This document shows positions 36,673 through 48,167 of a DNA stretch of 64,000 nt, piece after piece. The translations under genes and the position numbers were made by a program. The DNA comes from Emmonsiellopsis sp. PD_33 (Eukaryota; Ascomycota; Eurotiomycetes; Onygenales; Ajellomycetaceae): positions 1 through 64,000 of the forward strand of contig JANTQF010000040.1 of the NCBI GenBank assembly GCA_032988165.1, written 5' to 3'. Numbering within the stretch: position 1 is the stretch's first letter; the number at the start of each line of letters is the position of its first letter. The notes beneath the pieces are model-generated. The model saw nothing but the letters and a program-made list of their open reading frames with translations, searched no databases and was not told where the DNA came from.

Positions 36673-39069
36673 ATGGGTGTTTCAGAAGCGGGGAGGGAAG
36701 CTATGAAGCAACCACACGATGTATCCGATCCGAGCCGGGAGGGCCAACCTGCGAATATCCTGGGAGAAACAAGTCCTGGTGTTAGCCGGGTTGAGGCCAT
36801 ATCCCGTTACTTTACGCTGCCGGATCGCATACTGTTCTTTTTTGGTATTTTTCTCATTGCCTACGTCTACGGTTTAGATGGAACAATTCGCGGCGTTTAC
36901 CAGGTAAATTCTAAGCCTTAGCAAACTAGACCAGGGAAAAGGCACTGACGAGATTCGTGAAGCCATATGCTGTTGCATCATATGGCCAACATAGCTTATT
37001 GGCAACGGTAGGCGTCCTTCGAGGCGTCATTGGCGCTGCGGCTCAGGTATGAATACCCTTCATTTCTAAACAATTAATTTTATACAGCCAAAGTCTATGG
37101 TTGAGCTGACCAATACCCTATATAGCCCACGATAGCAAAGATCGCCGATGTGTTTGGCCGTGCAGAAGTTATTTTCATCACGATCATATTCTATGTTATG
37201 GGTATGTGGGGGAAACTGTGCCTGGGAACCAGTTTAGTGGACTTTGCTTATGGTTACCAGGAACTATCATTGAAGCCACTGCGACCAATGTGCAAGGGTT
37301 CTGCGCCGGGGCTATCTTCTACCAGGTAGAATAACCCCAATGCTGCCCCCCTCACATTGGCATATTTTCTAACCTTTTAACAGATAGGATATACCGGCAT
37401 AATTCTGCTTGTCGAAGTTCTCATTGCTGACACAACGTCCCTTCGATCCCGGCTGCTATTCTCTTACATTCCTGCGCTTCCATTCCTCGTTAGTTCGCCA
37501 ATTAGCCCCTCTCCCAAGTGAAGCCATCTAATCGAAATACAGATCAATTCTTGGGTTGGCGGTAACGTAACCAGCAGTGTTCTCAGCCATATAAACTGGC
37601 AATGGGGTACGGTTCACTTAGATGCTACTATGGACGATAACTAACATCCCGTAGGTATTGGAATGTGGGCAATAATATACCCAGGTAATGCCCGATATAT
37701 CCATTGACCCTGTGTTATAATATGGGAACTAACGAATCCGTAGCTTCCTGCTTGCCTCTGATCGTCTCTCTATTCATAGTTCACAGGAGGGCGAAAAGAG
37801 ACGGAGTACTGGAGAATTACAAAAGCCCTTATCAGCTGTTGGGCGCACGCCAACTCTCGATGGCGCTCTTCTGGCAGCTGGATGTCATTGGCGTCATTCT
37901 TTTGATTGCCGTCTTTGCTCTAATTCTTGTGCCATTTACTCTCGCCGGAGGAGTCAAAACCCAGTGGGAAACAGCTAAAGTCATCGCACCACTCGTTATC
38001 GGAGTCCTTTGTATTCCCGCATGGATTTACTGGGAAAAGACCTGCAAGCATCCCATGATCCCGTTCAGGGTATGTTTTCTTGACTCCTTGGTCCAGTCTA
38101 GCCATATCACTAACTGCGTGTCTAGCTTTTGAAAGACCGGTCTGTTTGGGGTGCTCTCGGCCTGGCTGTCATGCTCAACTGTGGTGAGTACACATTTATA
38201 TGTTTTAGAAAACCCGTAGAGCTTCTGCTTACCCACATTAGCATGGTACCTCCAAGGAGACTTTTTATACACCGTTTTAATTGTTGCTTTCGACGAGTCG
38301 GTTCTAAGCGCCTCGCGTATCAGCTTCTTATACAGCTTTTCTTCTGTCATTACTGGCTGTATCGCTGGTCTGATTGTATTCAAGATTAGGCGACTCAAGG
38401 TCATAATCATCGCTGGAACCATTCTTTTTGTGGTCGCGTTTGGGCTGCTTATCAATTACCGTGGAGGAACAAGCAGCTCCAGCCATTCCGGTATGATCGG
38501 TGCCCAAATTTTGCTCGGAATTGGTAAGTTAATCTAGAATATTCATTTTTGATTTTGATACAGGGCTGACTTCACGTAGCTGGTGGTTTATTCCCGTATC
38601 CTGCCCAAGCAAGCATTCAAGCTGCAACGAAACATGAACGTATGATACCATCTCTACCCTACTGATCTCCGACCAAATCCACTGACTAGGAGTAGATGTG
38701 GCCGTTATTACCGGTCTATATCTGGCGTCTTACAACATCGGCTCGGCACTTGGAAACACCATTTCCGGGGCCATTTGGAACCAAGTGCTCCCAGGAGCTA
38801 TCATATCCAGGGTCGGAGATGCCGTTGACTCGGCGACTATCTATGCCGATCCATTTGCATTCACAGCCGCCAATCCCGTCGGAACGCCAATCCGCGACGG
38901 TGTCATCGACGCGTATCGTCATACCCAACGCTTACTTTGCATCACCGGTATCTGCCTCAGCGTTCTCTTGGTCTGCTTTGCTAGTGTGCTCCGCGATCCT
39001 ATTCTGGGCAATGAGCAAAGTCTTGAGGATGCTGAGAAAGAGTCCGTATCCTCGGGAGAGACCCAGTAG
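36673..39069 (+). CDS. siderophore iron transporter (MFS, ARN/SIT family)
   Basis: Twelve exons: 36673-36903, 36963-37046, 37126-37201, 37261-37325, 37384-37488, 37543-37606, 37655-37684, 37744-38069, 38126-38183, 38242-38523, 38580-38639, 38696-39069, 584 residues. All junctions are GT..AG and frame-exact. The protein begins with a 50-residue hydrophilic stretch, then [24 protein letters not shown], the typical first helix of siderophore-iron uptake transporters. It continues with [33 protein letters not shown] and [16 protein letters not shown]. About 14 hydrophobic segments are expected. It would import ferric siderophores at the plasma membrane. Exon 7 is only 30 nt. A perfect SreA-type site lies upstream. 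Which siderophore it carries is not readable. Confidence 0.93.
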
Positions 39070-39798
39070 AGCTAGAAGGATATATCCATCTTCTTTCGTG
39101 ATCGGGTTGGGTGGTTCGCTCCGTTCGTTGCCGAGCGGGTTCTTCGTAGATCATTTTGGATAACTACTGTATTTTGGTCCTGGCGCGTTTGTATATAGGA
39201 ACAGTACCTCGTATCCATCATATCTTTCTGTATAATTATAATGTACACATCATCTCGATACTACTATTTATCCATAGATGTCCCTGACATGCCGCAAGAC
39301 CTTTGCCAAGCCGCAAGCCCTAAGAAAAAGCCCTAGTTCATCAGTGCGGGCCCAATGCGGCTAGCGCAGGGCTGCAACCTGTGATGACGACACGCGAGAG
39401 ATTCAATGTGCCCGTCGTCCATCAGAATTCCTCCGGCCGGCTTCACAACTACACCCGCCTCCTCAGCCTGATTGGGATCTGGATCTTGCGACCTGTCCTT
39501 GGTTTTGCCCTCCCGGATATCTGTCGTTTGGGGCAAAATCATTTATTCCGGCTGATACTAGTATCTCCCAAGATCCCGCCTCCCTGTCTCATCAGGCTCG
39601 CCCCGCCCGACCTTCAGCTCCCCGCAATCCTCTGCGGCCTCTGAAGCGAAAGGCATCCACACGCTCCGTTCGCAAGATCTCGGTTTAAATTTGTTATTCC
39701 GAGCCCTCCGGCGTTCCTGTTTCTTTCCGCTTCTACCGTCGTCGGTTTGCGTTTGTTCGGAACGGTACCTGCTTGGTTTTGAAAGACGGCTAGCCATC
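39070..39798. other. intergenic, with possible element relic
   Basis: Contains an exact 17-base match (39351-39367) to the centre of the foldback element at 26701-26864. The rest is the promoter of the YOP1-like gene. Confidence 0.5.
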
Positions 39799-41011
39799 AT
39801 GTTCGGGATCATTGCGGATTTACTCTCGTGAGTCCCTTTTTTCCTTGCTGTTAAACTAAACCTATCGGTTGCTGCCGTTATTGCTCCTTGGAGTGTTGTT
39901 GAACGGCTTCCAATTCTAACACTGATATCTCCTCTCTAGCTCCGTCCTCACCATCCTCTTCCCTATCTTCGCTTCCTACAAAGCCCTCCGCAGCTCGGAT
40001 CCGTCCCAACTAGCACCATGGCTGATGTACTGGGTTGTAATGTCGATTGTGTTGCTGGTTGAATCGTGGACCTATTTCATTGTAGGATGGTATGTTACCT
40101 CTAGATCCCGCAAACACCCTCAGAGCCCATCCACCCTCCTAACAAACTCCCACGTAAACAGGTTCCCCTTTTACAGCTGGATCCGCTTCTGTGCGCTCTC
40201 CTACCTCGTTCTCCCGCAGACTCAAGGTGCTAAAATGCTCTACCTCCAATACATCGACCCGTTCCTCCTCCACCACGAGCGCGAAATCGAACAATTCATC
40301 AGCCAAGCACACGACAACGCTAGAAAAGCTGGCCTGGAATACTTCTACAAAGCGATTGACTTATTCCGAGAAAAAGTACTGGGTCTCCCACCAACAGCGG
40401 CCGCAGCCCCGCCTCCCCCACCCGCAGCAGCCGGAGCAACCGCATTCGCACAATCGCTCCTATCCCGCTTCAGCATCCCCAGCACTACCGCTGCTGCATC
40501 TTCGCTTGCTACCCCTGCTTCGGACCTTGTCTCATTACTTGCTGCTACCGTCACATCTCTTGCGTCAGGGAAATCCAGTGACATGCAGGCCGCAGAGCTA
40601 AGCGCCAGCGGCAAGCTATTACCCGATAACATCGCTTCGGGTTCAAGATCAGAGCAGGAGCGATATATTGCATCGCAAAAGGAGCGACTGAGTGTGCTCA
40701 TGTCAGCGTTTGATCGCGAGAGCCAGAATCTGCGGCGCGATAGGGATATGCCCGGTGGTGTCGATGATGATCTGGCATATGGGGCTGCATATGACTATGA
40801 TAGGGGTGGGTTGAGGAAGAACCGGAGCGACAACTCGTTTGAGAATATTGAGCATGAGGACCTCTTGGCTGCGGATAGAGAGAGGGATTATCATCATCAG
40901 CATCATCGAAGGGGAAGGAGGTCGAGTGGGAGTGGGGATATGGTTGATTTTGCGCAGAGATCCGTGGAGGAGATTGCGAGGGCGTCTGGGGTTAATTTGG
41001 GGCATCGATAG
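39799..41011 (+). CDS. YOP1: YOP1 / REEP (HVA22) ER membrane-shaping protein
   Basis: Three exons: 39799-39827 (29 nt), 39940-40089, 40162-41011, 342 residues. The TB2/DP1/HVA22 domain covers about residues 1-120: paired hydrophobic hairpins (LTILFPIFASYKAL, WVVMSIVLLVESWTYFIVGW) followed by FPFYSWIRF and LPQTQGAKMLYLQYIDPFL. Such proteins insert as wedges and curve tubular ER. The C-terminal 200 residues, unlike the short yeast protein, form an Ala/Pro-rich linker and a charged, probably disordered tail with a His-rich patch. The second intron (40090-40161, 72 nt) is in frame and could be read through wrongly. Confidence 0.93.
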
Positions 41012-42404
41012 ATGTCGTTATTTCTGATATTTATGTTTTGTGGGAGGTTTTCGTGCGTTGGTTATTGGTTATGTTTGATGAGGTATTCCTTTGCCATGTT
41101 TGTTTTTGTCTTCCAAGTGACTCTCCTCTTGGGCTTTCTATCGTCTCCATGCCTCTTTTGTCTTATGTGAGAGTACGTACATGTATGGTCATGTACCAAG
41201 ACTTAAAATCTCATAGATTTTCTAAATGCTTCTCCTATCTATTCAGGGGATTCCTGCCTGCTCCCTGGTCTACCTCCAGAGGAGCTCATGAAAGGCGTAT
41301 ATCCATCCTCCTATCAGAAACAGTGCCCCTCTACAGTACAACAGAATCCCGCCCTCTCTCCGCTCCCAGAGAGTCCCAGAAGTACCTACTGCTCCGCCAA
41401 CCCAATGATAACTGCAGCCTGTTACCATCAAAATAGGGGGGGTCAAATGACCTCCCTGCCTACGACATCATGTCCATTCCATCTCACTTCTCTCCTTCCT
41501 ACAACCTCATTGCCTTTACTCTTCAAGAATAAACCAACTACCTACTATCTTAGCTACCCTAGGAGATTTCATCTACTCGCCTAGTCCCCTCGTTTCGAAA
41601 CCTATTTGCGCTACAGTCACGAAATCCCGTCGCTATTCCAGACGGTCAGTCTGCCTGGTTTACATTCACGTTGGTCAGTGCCTATGAATCTTGCCCTTTC
41701 CCTCCATATGCTATAATCTACATCAGATTAAACCAAACGATGTATTTTTTTGGACTGGATGCAGACGGCTATATTCTTTTCCCAAGCTTGAGCTAGCTCA
41801 CCAGGCTGATATCACAGCAGACAAGATCGGTGATTACGGACGGCATCCAAGGCCTGTCTGTTCCTTCTACAAGAGCACCGTGTGGCAGTTTCCTCGTCTA
41901 ACTTGTCCCCGGAAAGGTAACCGCCAGGTAAGAAAGGGGGGGTTTGTTTGTTTATTTTCTTCCTAGCTTCATCTTTTCTCTGCGTCTATTTTGCTTGGAA
42001 GTCTTACGCAGGTCATCCCATCAATCTTTGGATATCATTATCGTCAATAACTCATTGATATACGGGTTGATAGCTGCTACAGTCGTTCCTCCACTTTGAC
42101 TGCTTCCCAGCTGCTTCCCCCGCTGTGGGTGAAACCTTTGTTCTGTCATTATAGAAGGTGGGTGAGTGCATGAGATACATCCACATCTAAAGACCTTCAT
42201 TCAATATATTCCTTTCTTTCATGCTGTCTTGCTCTGTTTGCTAACATATGGATGATTGACAGCAACCCGAACAAATCCCTTCTTTGCCAACCAATCCCAC
42301 ATACACCCCCCCCCCAGCAAGCATCATCATTTAGTCCATCAAAACCCATAACAGTCATCCTACCCAGACACACCACCCCCACTGCACCCTATTTCCTACT
42401 TGTC
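41012..42404. other. intergenic
   Basis: AT- and pyrimidine-rich non-coding sequence. The frame of the next gene is open upstream to an ATG at 42252, but that extension is Pro/Thr-rich and looks like leader sequence. Confidence 0.4.
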
Positions 42405-43028
42405 ATGGATGTTGAGAAAAAACTCTATAATGCACTGAAACCCTACCTGACCACCCCACTCTACATCCCCAAGACGACAGCATCCGAAAGAGCAACACCA
42501 GAAACACCAAGAACCCCCACCACCAGCCCTTCAAACCGCTCACACTCGACCCGTGCCCGATCCCTCTCCGGTCCCTCCTCTCCCAATTCCCCAATTATCC
42601 GCGCAGGAGTCCGTGACATCAGCCACCGCGGTTGCCAGAATTTCCGCACCTACCTCTCAGACCGCCGCACGCAGCGCGTTACAAGTTTCCAGAGCCTCAA
42701 GGGTCGCGAGAGAGAGGTACTGATTGACTTGTTGGGTGTGGATAATAGGCGGTCGCTGTTGAGGGCGAAGAAGAGAGCTGTTGAGGGGAAGGCGAAGTGG
42801 TTGCTTGAGCATGAGAAGACGGCCGAGAATGATGCGGAAAGGCTGAGTGTGAAGGCGAAGAGAGTTACGAGCGAAAATAGGGCTAAGTGGATTGCTGGGG
42901 AGTTGGAGGTTCTGGAGAAAGAAAGGAGGTTGCTGTGTAAGGAGAAGGAGGTGGGGATAAAGGAGTGTGAAGAAGCCAAGGATGAGAAGCAGGAAGGGGA
43001 ATGGGAATGGGGGATGATGGAGGAGTGA
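42405..43028 (+). CDS. hypothetical coiled-coil protein
   Basis: Single-exon frame of 207 residues from the ATG at 42405 (MDVEKKLYNALKPYL). An in-frame ATG at 42252 would add 51 proline-rich residues. Residues 25-65 are Ser/Thr/Pro-rich, and residues 110-200 are a strongly charged, Lys/Glu-rich helix likely to form a coiled coil. I do not recognise the family. Codon use and the intact long frame support a real gene. No signal peptide or membrane helix. Confidence 0.6.
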   Translation: MDVEKKLYNALKPYLTTPLYIPKTTASERATPETPRTPTTSPSNRSHSTRARSLSGPSSPNSPIIRAGVRDISHRGCQNFRTYLSDRRTQRVTSFQSLKGREREVLIDLLGVDNRRSLLRAKKRAVEGKAKWLLEHEKTAENDAERLSVKAKRVTSENRAKWIAGELEVLEKERRLLCKEKEVGIKECEEAKDEKQEGEWEWGMMEE

Positions 43029-44707
43029 TGGGTACAGGACACTTCCGTTTGCCGAAGATGAATGATGACGGGTTTTATGGGGTTAAAGATTGATGGCGGC
43101 GTTTATTGTTGGCTATTTGTAGCCTCGGAATACATGGGCATGGGCAAAGGCGCTGGCTGGGAGGGGTCATTCATTTCTGGTGAAGGTTATATGCGAGATA
43201 TCTGGCTCAGCTTGGCCATGGCTCACAGCAACGCTGAAAGAATCCGTTAGGAAATTCAAAGCTTGAAGCAGCCTAGTTGCGGCTGTTTCCCTAGGAACTA
43301 ATCATGTCATGCTTGTCACGACTCTTTCAATAACACCTGCAATCTCCTACAAAGTTCCGTTGCGAAATAGCGTTCTATTTGATCATATTTTCGTATCACG
43401 CTAGAAACGCCATGTCACGTCCCCGGACCATGGGTGCAGGAATTAAGTTTGGCGTTTTCCGGATCGGAATTTGGAAAACTGCGGAAACGAAAGCGGAAGG
43501 AGCCCAAAGAGGCCCCCGTCAATCAATGTGGACTCGGGCCGTGTAGTCACCACCGAACGCTTTTGGTCGATCTGATCTGCGACGGCAAACCGGTCTATAG
43601 TTAGTTAGTTACCGGGAAAGTCATGGGGACAGAGCATGTGGTTTTGATGGTGCTTTGTTTCTCTGAGGGTGGGTGTCATTGTGGCGGAGGTAAGGTTGGG
43701 TTTATGGAAAGTGGGTTTTTTGTAAGGATGCGGTGCTGGGGGGATGAGATTTGTGGGGTTTTTCTTGGGGGTTAGAATTTGGGATGGTTTATGATGCAAT
43801 GCTCGTCTAAGAGTTGCTAGATAGCTAAGTAGATGTGAGAATGGTAAAGGGGGGGATTCTTCTGATGGTATTCTAGGGTGGCATGATGGAAGACAATAAG
43901 ATTTCCATCCTTGAAAGGGGGTGTATATGGCGTTGTTCTTTCATTTTAGAGGATATCTTTCTTTGTTCTATCTGTTAGTGTGTAGAGTCATGCCAGATTA
44001 ATGCATGCATGTTTCCTTTTTCATTGTATTAGATATGACGTCACATATAGATAAGGTTTGACGGTACGGACCACACCCGCTAGCTTAACCTTAATTTAAC
44101 CTCGCCCAATAAGTAGCTATGGAAATGTGGAACAGCAGGCATCGGTCCAGGGGGAGTTGGAAAATTATTGATGCTCCCACTATTTTATTTCCGCCAGCTT
44201 AGATGCTTGTAGATATCATAGGGTGATCATAAATAGGCACCACCTGATTAATTTTTGGGGGATACTACCTAAGCCTGAAAATAGGACACATTAAACATGG
44301 AAATAAGTGTAGCCAAGGGCTAACATCCCTCCGCAAGGAAGGAAAACCGCATCTACTTCCGACATTTTTCATAGTTCCTTGGCTTGGTTTTTGATATATG
44401 TTCGGGCTAGGAAGGATCCAAATAATATTTGTTAGAAATTGAAATGAGATAGTCAGAAAAAAAAGACAAAGAGCAAAAAGGAGGCAAGCATTGTTTGAGG
44501 CTTTCTAAAATCAGGAATGCAGTTTGCCATCTGTTGTTCCATTTCGTGTTTCTGAAATACAAAATAACAAACTTAAATTCGGTATAAAATCGACCAATAC
44601 AGTTCCCAAAAAGCTTCCCACAACTATGCGCACAGCATGTACCCATTATAACTGGGTATAATTTAACCAGCTTTCATTTTCTATCCAACCCTAATATCAA
44701 CCATTGC
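43029..44707. other. intergenic
   Basis: About 1.7 kb with no supported gene. Short frames on both strands lack domains. Confidence 0.4.
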
Positions 44708-44866
44708 CTATCGCCACGTCCTCTTGCAACTTGCGCATTTCCTTTCCACGCGTACTGTACGTCTAGTTTTTTTGCCACATTGGGGGTGGTCTTTACATTT
44801 TCGACCAGTCTGCTGCTTGCTTATTTCGTGGCCGCACGACCCCTTAATTACAACATAGTCACACAT
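44708..44866 (-). CDS. small cysteine-rich protein, cluster member A
   Basis: Single-exon frame of 52 residues starting MCDYVVIKGSCGH. Cys at 2, 11, 24, 30, 44 and 47 plus His13 make a pattern MC-x8-CGH-x10-C-x5-C-x13-C-x2-C, suited to binding one or two zinc ions. No signal peptide, so it is not a typical secreted effector. A GTAAGT-like site about 190 bp upstream and a ttactag just before the ATG suggest an intron in the leader. Function is unknown. It is one of four such genes on the same strand. Confidence 0.65.
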   Translation of the reverse strand: MCDYVVIKGSCGHEISKQQTGRKCKDHPQCGKKTRRTVRVERKCASCKRTWR

Positions 44867-45894
44867 AGCTAGTAAGGTTTGGTCGGGGCTCTGGCTAAAG
44901 AGATCTTTATCACTGGTTAATAGTATTGCAGCGGATGAGGGAGACAAGTAGGCTAGAAACAGTGGTGCGAAGGAACAGAGAGCAGGAAAGCCTTGAATAT
45001 GGAAAATAAATAAATAGGAATAGATATAGGCAGAGATAAGTACTTACTATTTTGCTGGGCTGTAGAATAGAGTCAGGATACCAGGTAGTTTTAAAGAGGT
45101 GTATTCGAATCCTTCAAAAATGTGAAGCGTCGTAGGATTCTATGAAAACGCAAAGGAGGTCGATTACATCAAGAAGATGCAATGAGTGAGGGAAAAATTA
45201 AAATAAAGGAAAGAGGACGGGCAATTTTATATGGCTGATTTCATTTATATACTTGTATGGCTCGTCACGGCCAGCCTCCTTTTACTATGGCAAAATACGC
45301 AATTTCCCTTGAATCATAACCACGCCGCCCGAAAGATTCCTATTGTAGGTAGTAACATGCCCGCTAGCAACCGATGGCCATTTTGCAGTCTTTTTAAGAA
45401 CGCATAGCTATATAACTTGGATGCTGGTTGTTCGAAACAGAAATTAAAAAGCCGTAAATGTCCTCGTTCTCAGCGATTAAGGCGAGCATATCTCTATACT
45501 TCCTACTCTTAACATCTCCTACAGCTAGGACACCTAAAGAGTCTAAGAACAGGAGCAGCTAGAGATGCAGGGTAGCCACGATATCCGCTCCACTTTTCTC
45601 CCCGTCTCTCTATACAAGTAGGCACATTGATTAATGAGGTTTCTATAGCAGCAGATTCTTGCTGGTTTTCAGTAGGTAAATGCCGATAGAAATGGGGAAA
45701 TGAGTTCTACGGAATAGAGAGAATTTTTTCACAAAGGTTTATCCAGCTGAGAAGAGAGGGGGAGTAAAAAATCGGAGGCGTAATAACAGAGATGTGTGTG
45801 GGATTTTTGTAGATAAACAGCAGTTATTCAACAATGTTTCCGCGTAGAGTTGTCCCCACTAGCTGATCTACTCACTTCCAAATCTTCATAAAGC
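44867..45894. other. intergenic between members A and B of the Cys-rich cluster
   Basis: Non-coding by eye. Includes the promoter and probable leader intron of member A. Confidence 0.4.
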
Positions 45895-46047
45895 CTAATT
45901 CTGCGTCTTGCAGTCGTTACAGTCATAGTCTTCCTTCTTTTGCTTATACTCCGCGCTGCAGACCGGGTATTTGCGACATTTGGCATTGCTGAACTCGGTG
46001 TAAAGGTAGTGCCCGCATTTGCCATAAAAGTCGATGAACTTGCACAT
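45895..46047 (-). CDS. small cysteine-rich protein, cluster member B
   Basis: Single-exon frame of 50 residues starting MCKFIDFYGKCGH. Cys at 2, 11, 24, 30, 43 and 46 and His13 repeat the spacing of member A almost exactly (one residue less before the last CxxC), while the other residues differ widely. That is the mark of an ancient duplicated metal-binding fold. The frame is open further upstream, but I start at the MC that the paralogues share. Leader sequence is pyrimidine-rich ahead of ACCATGTG. Confidence 0.68.
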   Translation of the reverse strand: MCKFIDFYGKCGHYLYTEFSNAKCRKYPVCSAEYKQKKEDYDCNDCKTQN

Positions 46048-46486
46048 GGTGAGAGGGTAATAATTGAAGAATAAGGGGATGTTGAATAAAGTGATTGTTT
46101 CCGAGGCTCGTATAGATATTTGCTGAAGGAGCGTAAAGGGCGGTTGTGACACTCGATGTATTCGTGGAAATATTTTGTTGTATAAAGGGGAAGGGTGGAT
46201 GAACTTCAAAAGTGATACAGCAAAAGGAGAAGAAAAATCAACAAGAAACAACAGAAACAGTAAAGAGAAAAAAAAAAAAGAAAAAAACAGATAGAGCTCT
46301 TATACAAATTCTTGTGCAGTTGTTCGGAATTTCTCTTCCAGGGGCCTTCACTTAATTATCAGTTAACCAAACGTTAAAAACATCAAGGAGCGGTCGATTC
46401 CATCGGTTGTCCCCGGTTGTAAAAATTCATAAATGCAAAACCTAAGATTCGTCCGGTCCTGAGTTCTTCATTTGCGTCCCCGATCC
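46048..46486. other. intergenic between members B and C
   Basis: Non-coding, AT-rich. Contains the promoter of member B and an A-rich run near 46269-46287. Confidence 0.4.
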
Positions 46487-46711
46487 CTAGCGGCTAACTC
46501 CCGCTTTTTTGTCGCTCTCCATTTCTTTGCCGCCAATCTTAGGTCGTCTTTGGTCGACTTTGGAACTGCACTTCCTACATACATTCTCCCGGACCTCCGC
46601 TGTGTATACTATATTCTTGCAGTTCGACCACGAGAACCAGTAACAAGGTCTGGATGTCTCCTCGCATATTAATTTGCCACAACTGCATTTGCGTCGTTTA
46701 ATTATGCACAT
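46487..46711 (-). CDS. small cysteine-rich protein, cluster member C
   Basis: Single-exon frame of 74 residues starting MCIIKRRKCSCGK. Cys at 2, 11, 23, 31, 45 and 48 follow the family spacing, with Lys in place of the His after CG and extra Cys at 9 and 16 that could replace it as metal ligands. A 26-residue Lys/Arg/Glu-rich tail follows the last CxxC. Same strand and similar leader to members A and B. Function is unknown. Confidence 0.62.
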   Translation of the reverse strand: MCIIKRRKCSCGKLICEETSRPCYWFSWSNCKNIVYTAEVRENVCRKCSSKVDQRRPKIGGKEMESDKKAGVSR

Positions 46712-47819
46712 GGTTGAGTGACGGGGAGGATAGAGGCAGCCGTATTATTGTTGAAAGACTCGCTATCCAAGATTCGAATGAACGACGAGGAGGGACGCTG
46801 ATGCAGGGGAGGCCTTGTTATTGCTTTGGCTTGTTGCTGGTAATTCTGTTGATGCGATTTTTGCGATAACTAAGCGCGAGTATTATTGGGGGTGGGGTTA
46901 TTGCTGGGACGTAGAGGACTGACTATCGTAATGGTAGGATTCAAAGCAGAGAGAGAATGATGGTAGAGAGAAGGGGAAGCAATGAATGACCGCTTTTATA
47001 TGTAGTACGCAGGCGTTATTCCGTCAATGATGTCAGGTTAATCCGTATGTTTTAACAAGAAAGGGGGTTTACCGCAGGATTTCCGCCTGATCACATCATG
47101 GAGAGTGGAAACCCTGGAGGAGCCCGTTAAGCCATAAATGATAAAAATTTCCGGCCATACCCTTCTAAGCCGCCTTTGTTTATTAAAGAAAGTGTGTCTC
47201 CATCTACTTATTTCTTTATGTGTCATCCAAAGTGTGACAACGAATCGGCATTATTCCCTCCAGCAGAGGCATTGTATATGCTGTACGTGTCGTTGGAACA
47301 ACACAACTATAGAGGCATAGGGAAATATCCTAACCCAGGAACAGCCACAGAAATACCTGAAGAACCCATAGGCCAATTTCTTTCTAAGCAAACTCGGATA
47401 ATTCGTCTTCATCTCTTCTCAATTTTTAATTCAAATGTAACTTCCTGCTATTCCTAAAAGTCCTGTGTCTACGCCCTTGGATGGTTATAGCTACAATACC
47501 CCGGAACCTCTTACTCGGAAAACATCTCTAAGAACTATTAAACAGTTGAATACATAGTATATTTGGGCTTAAGGGGTTGTCTCATTTCTCATTACTTTGA
47601 ATATTGATTTGGAGATGGGGTTCGCGGAACGTTTTTACTATTTCTGGAGGAGAAAATATTAAGGGCAACTACAAGGCATGGATTGTATAGATAGATTTAT
47701 ACCATAACTCCATCGACTATTGCACCACAAGAAAGGGAAATGCAGCCTATGCCCACTTTAATGTGATCTGTCTGCTTAAAAGAATAACTATATTCTGAAG
47801 GTTGAACTCGGTTTAGCCT
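46712..47819. other. intergenic between members C and D
   Basis: No gene supported. Short plus-strand frames at 47138-47457 have no domain or paralogue. Confidence 0.4.
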
Positions 47820-48167
47820 CTAATGTTGATGTTTTACCATGTCGCTTGTTTTCTTCCCTTTTACTAGTGCCTTTATCTCCTCTTTGCTCCATTTCAACCT
47901 AAACAGGCTTCTCAGCCTAACACTACTAAGGCGACCTTTTTCCTTTCTGCGCTGCTCGTCCCTTTCAATACAATCCGGGCAATCGTTTTCGATGTTCACC
48001 CAGCAAACGTGCGATTTGGAATGATTGTGGTAGCACACTGATGAATGAAACCACAGTTCGCGCCCGCATGTATAGTTGGCGCGGATTAGAATGTCCGGTT
48101 GATGGGTTTGGGTTGGACGGCTAGAATCATAGAGAGGCACTAGGTATGCAGGTAGGGTGGTCAACAT
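47820..48167 (-). CDS. small cysteine-rich protein, cluster member D (divergent)
   Basis: Frame of 115 residues. A 30-residue lead precedes NYTCGRELWFHSSVC. Cys at 34, 45, 55, 63 and 66 give C-G-x9-C-x9-C-x7-C-x2-C, the same CG...C...C...CxxC order as its neighbours but without the leading MC and with different gaps. A basic tail of about 48 residues follows (KGRLSSVRLRSLF, KWSKEEIKALVKGKK). It may be a distant member of the same family or a separate small zinc-binding protein. The start is uncertain. Confidence 0.55.
   Translation of the reverse strand: MLTTLPAYLVPLYDSSRPTQTHQPDILIRANYTCGRELWFHSSVCYHNHSKSHVCWVNIENDCPDCIERDEQRRKEKGRLSSVRLRSLFRLKWSKEEIKALVKGKKTSDMVKHQH

Noticed and set aside
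46472..46672. Plus-strand frame opposite Cys-rich member C
   Set aside because: Shadow of the minus-strand gene with the conserved Cys spacing.
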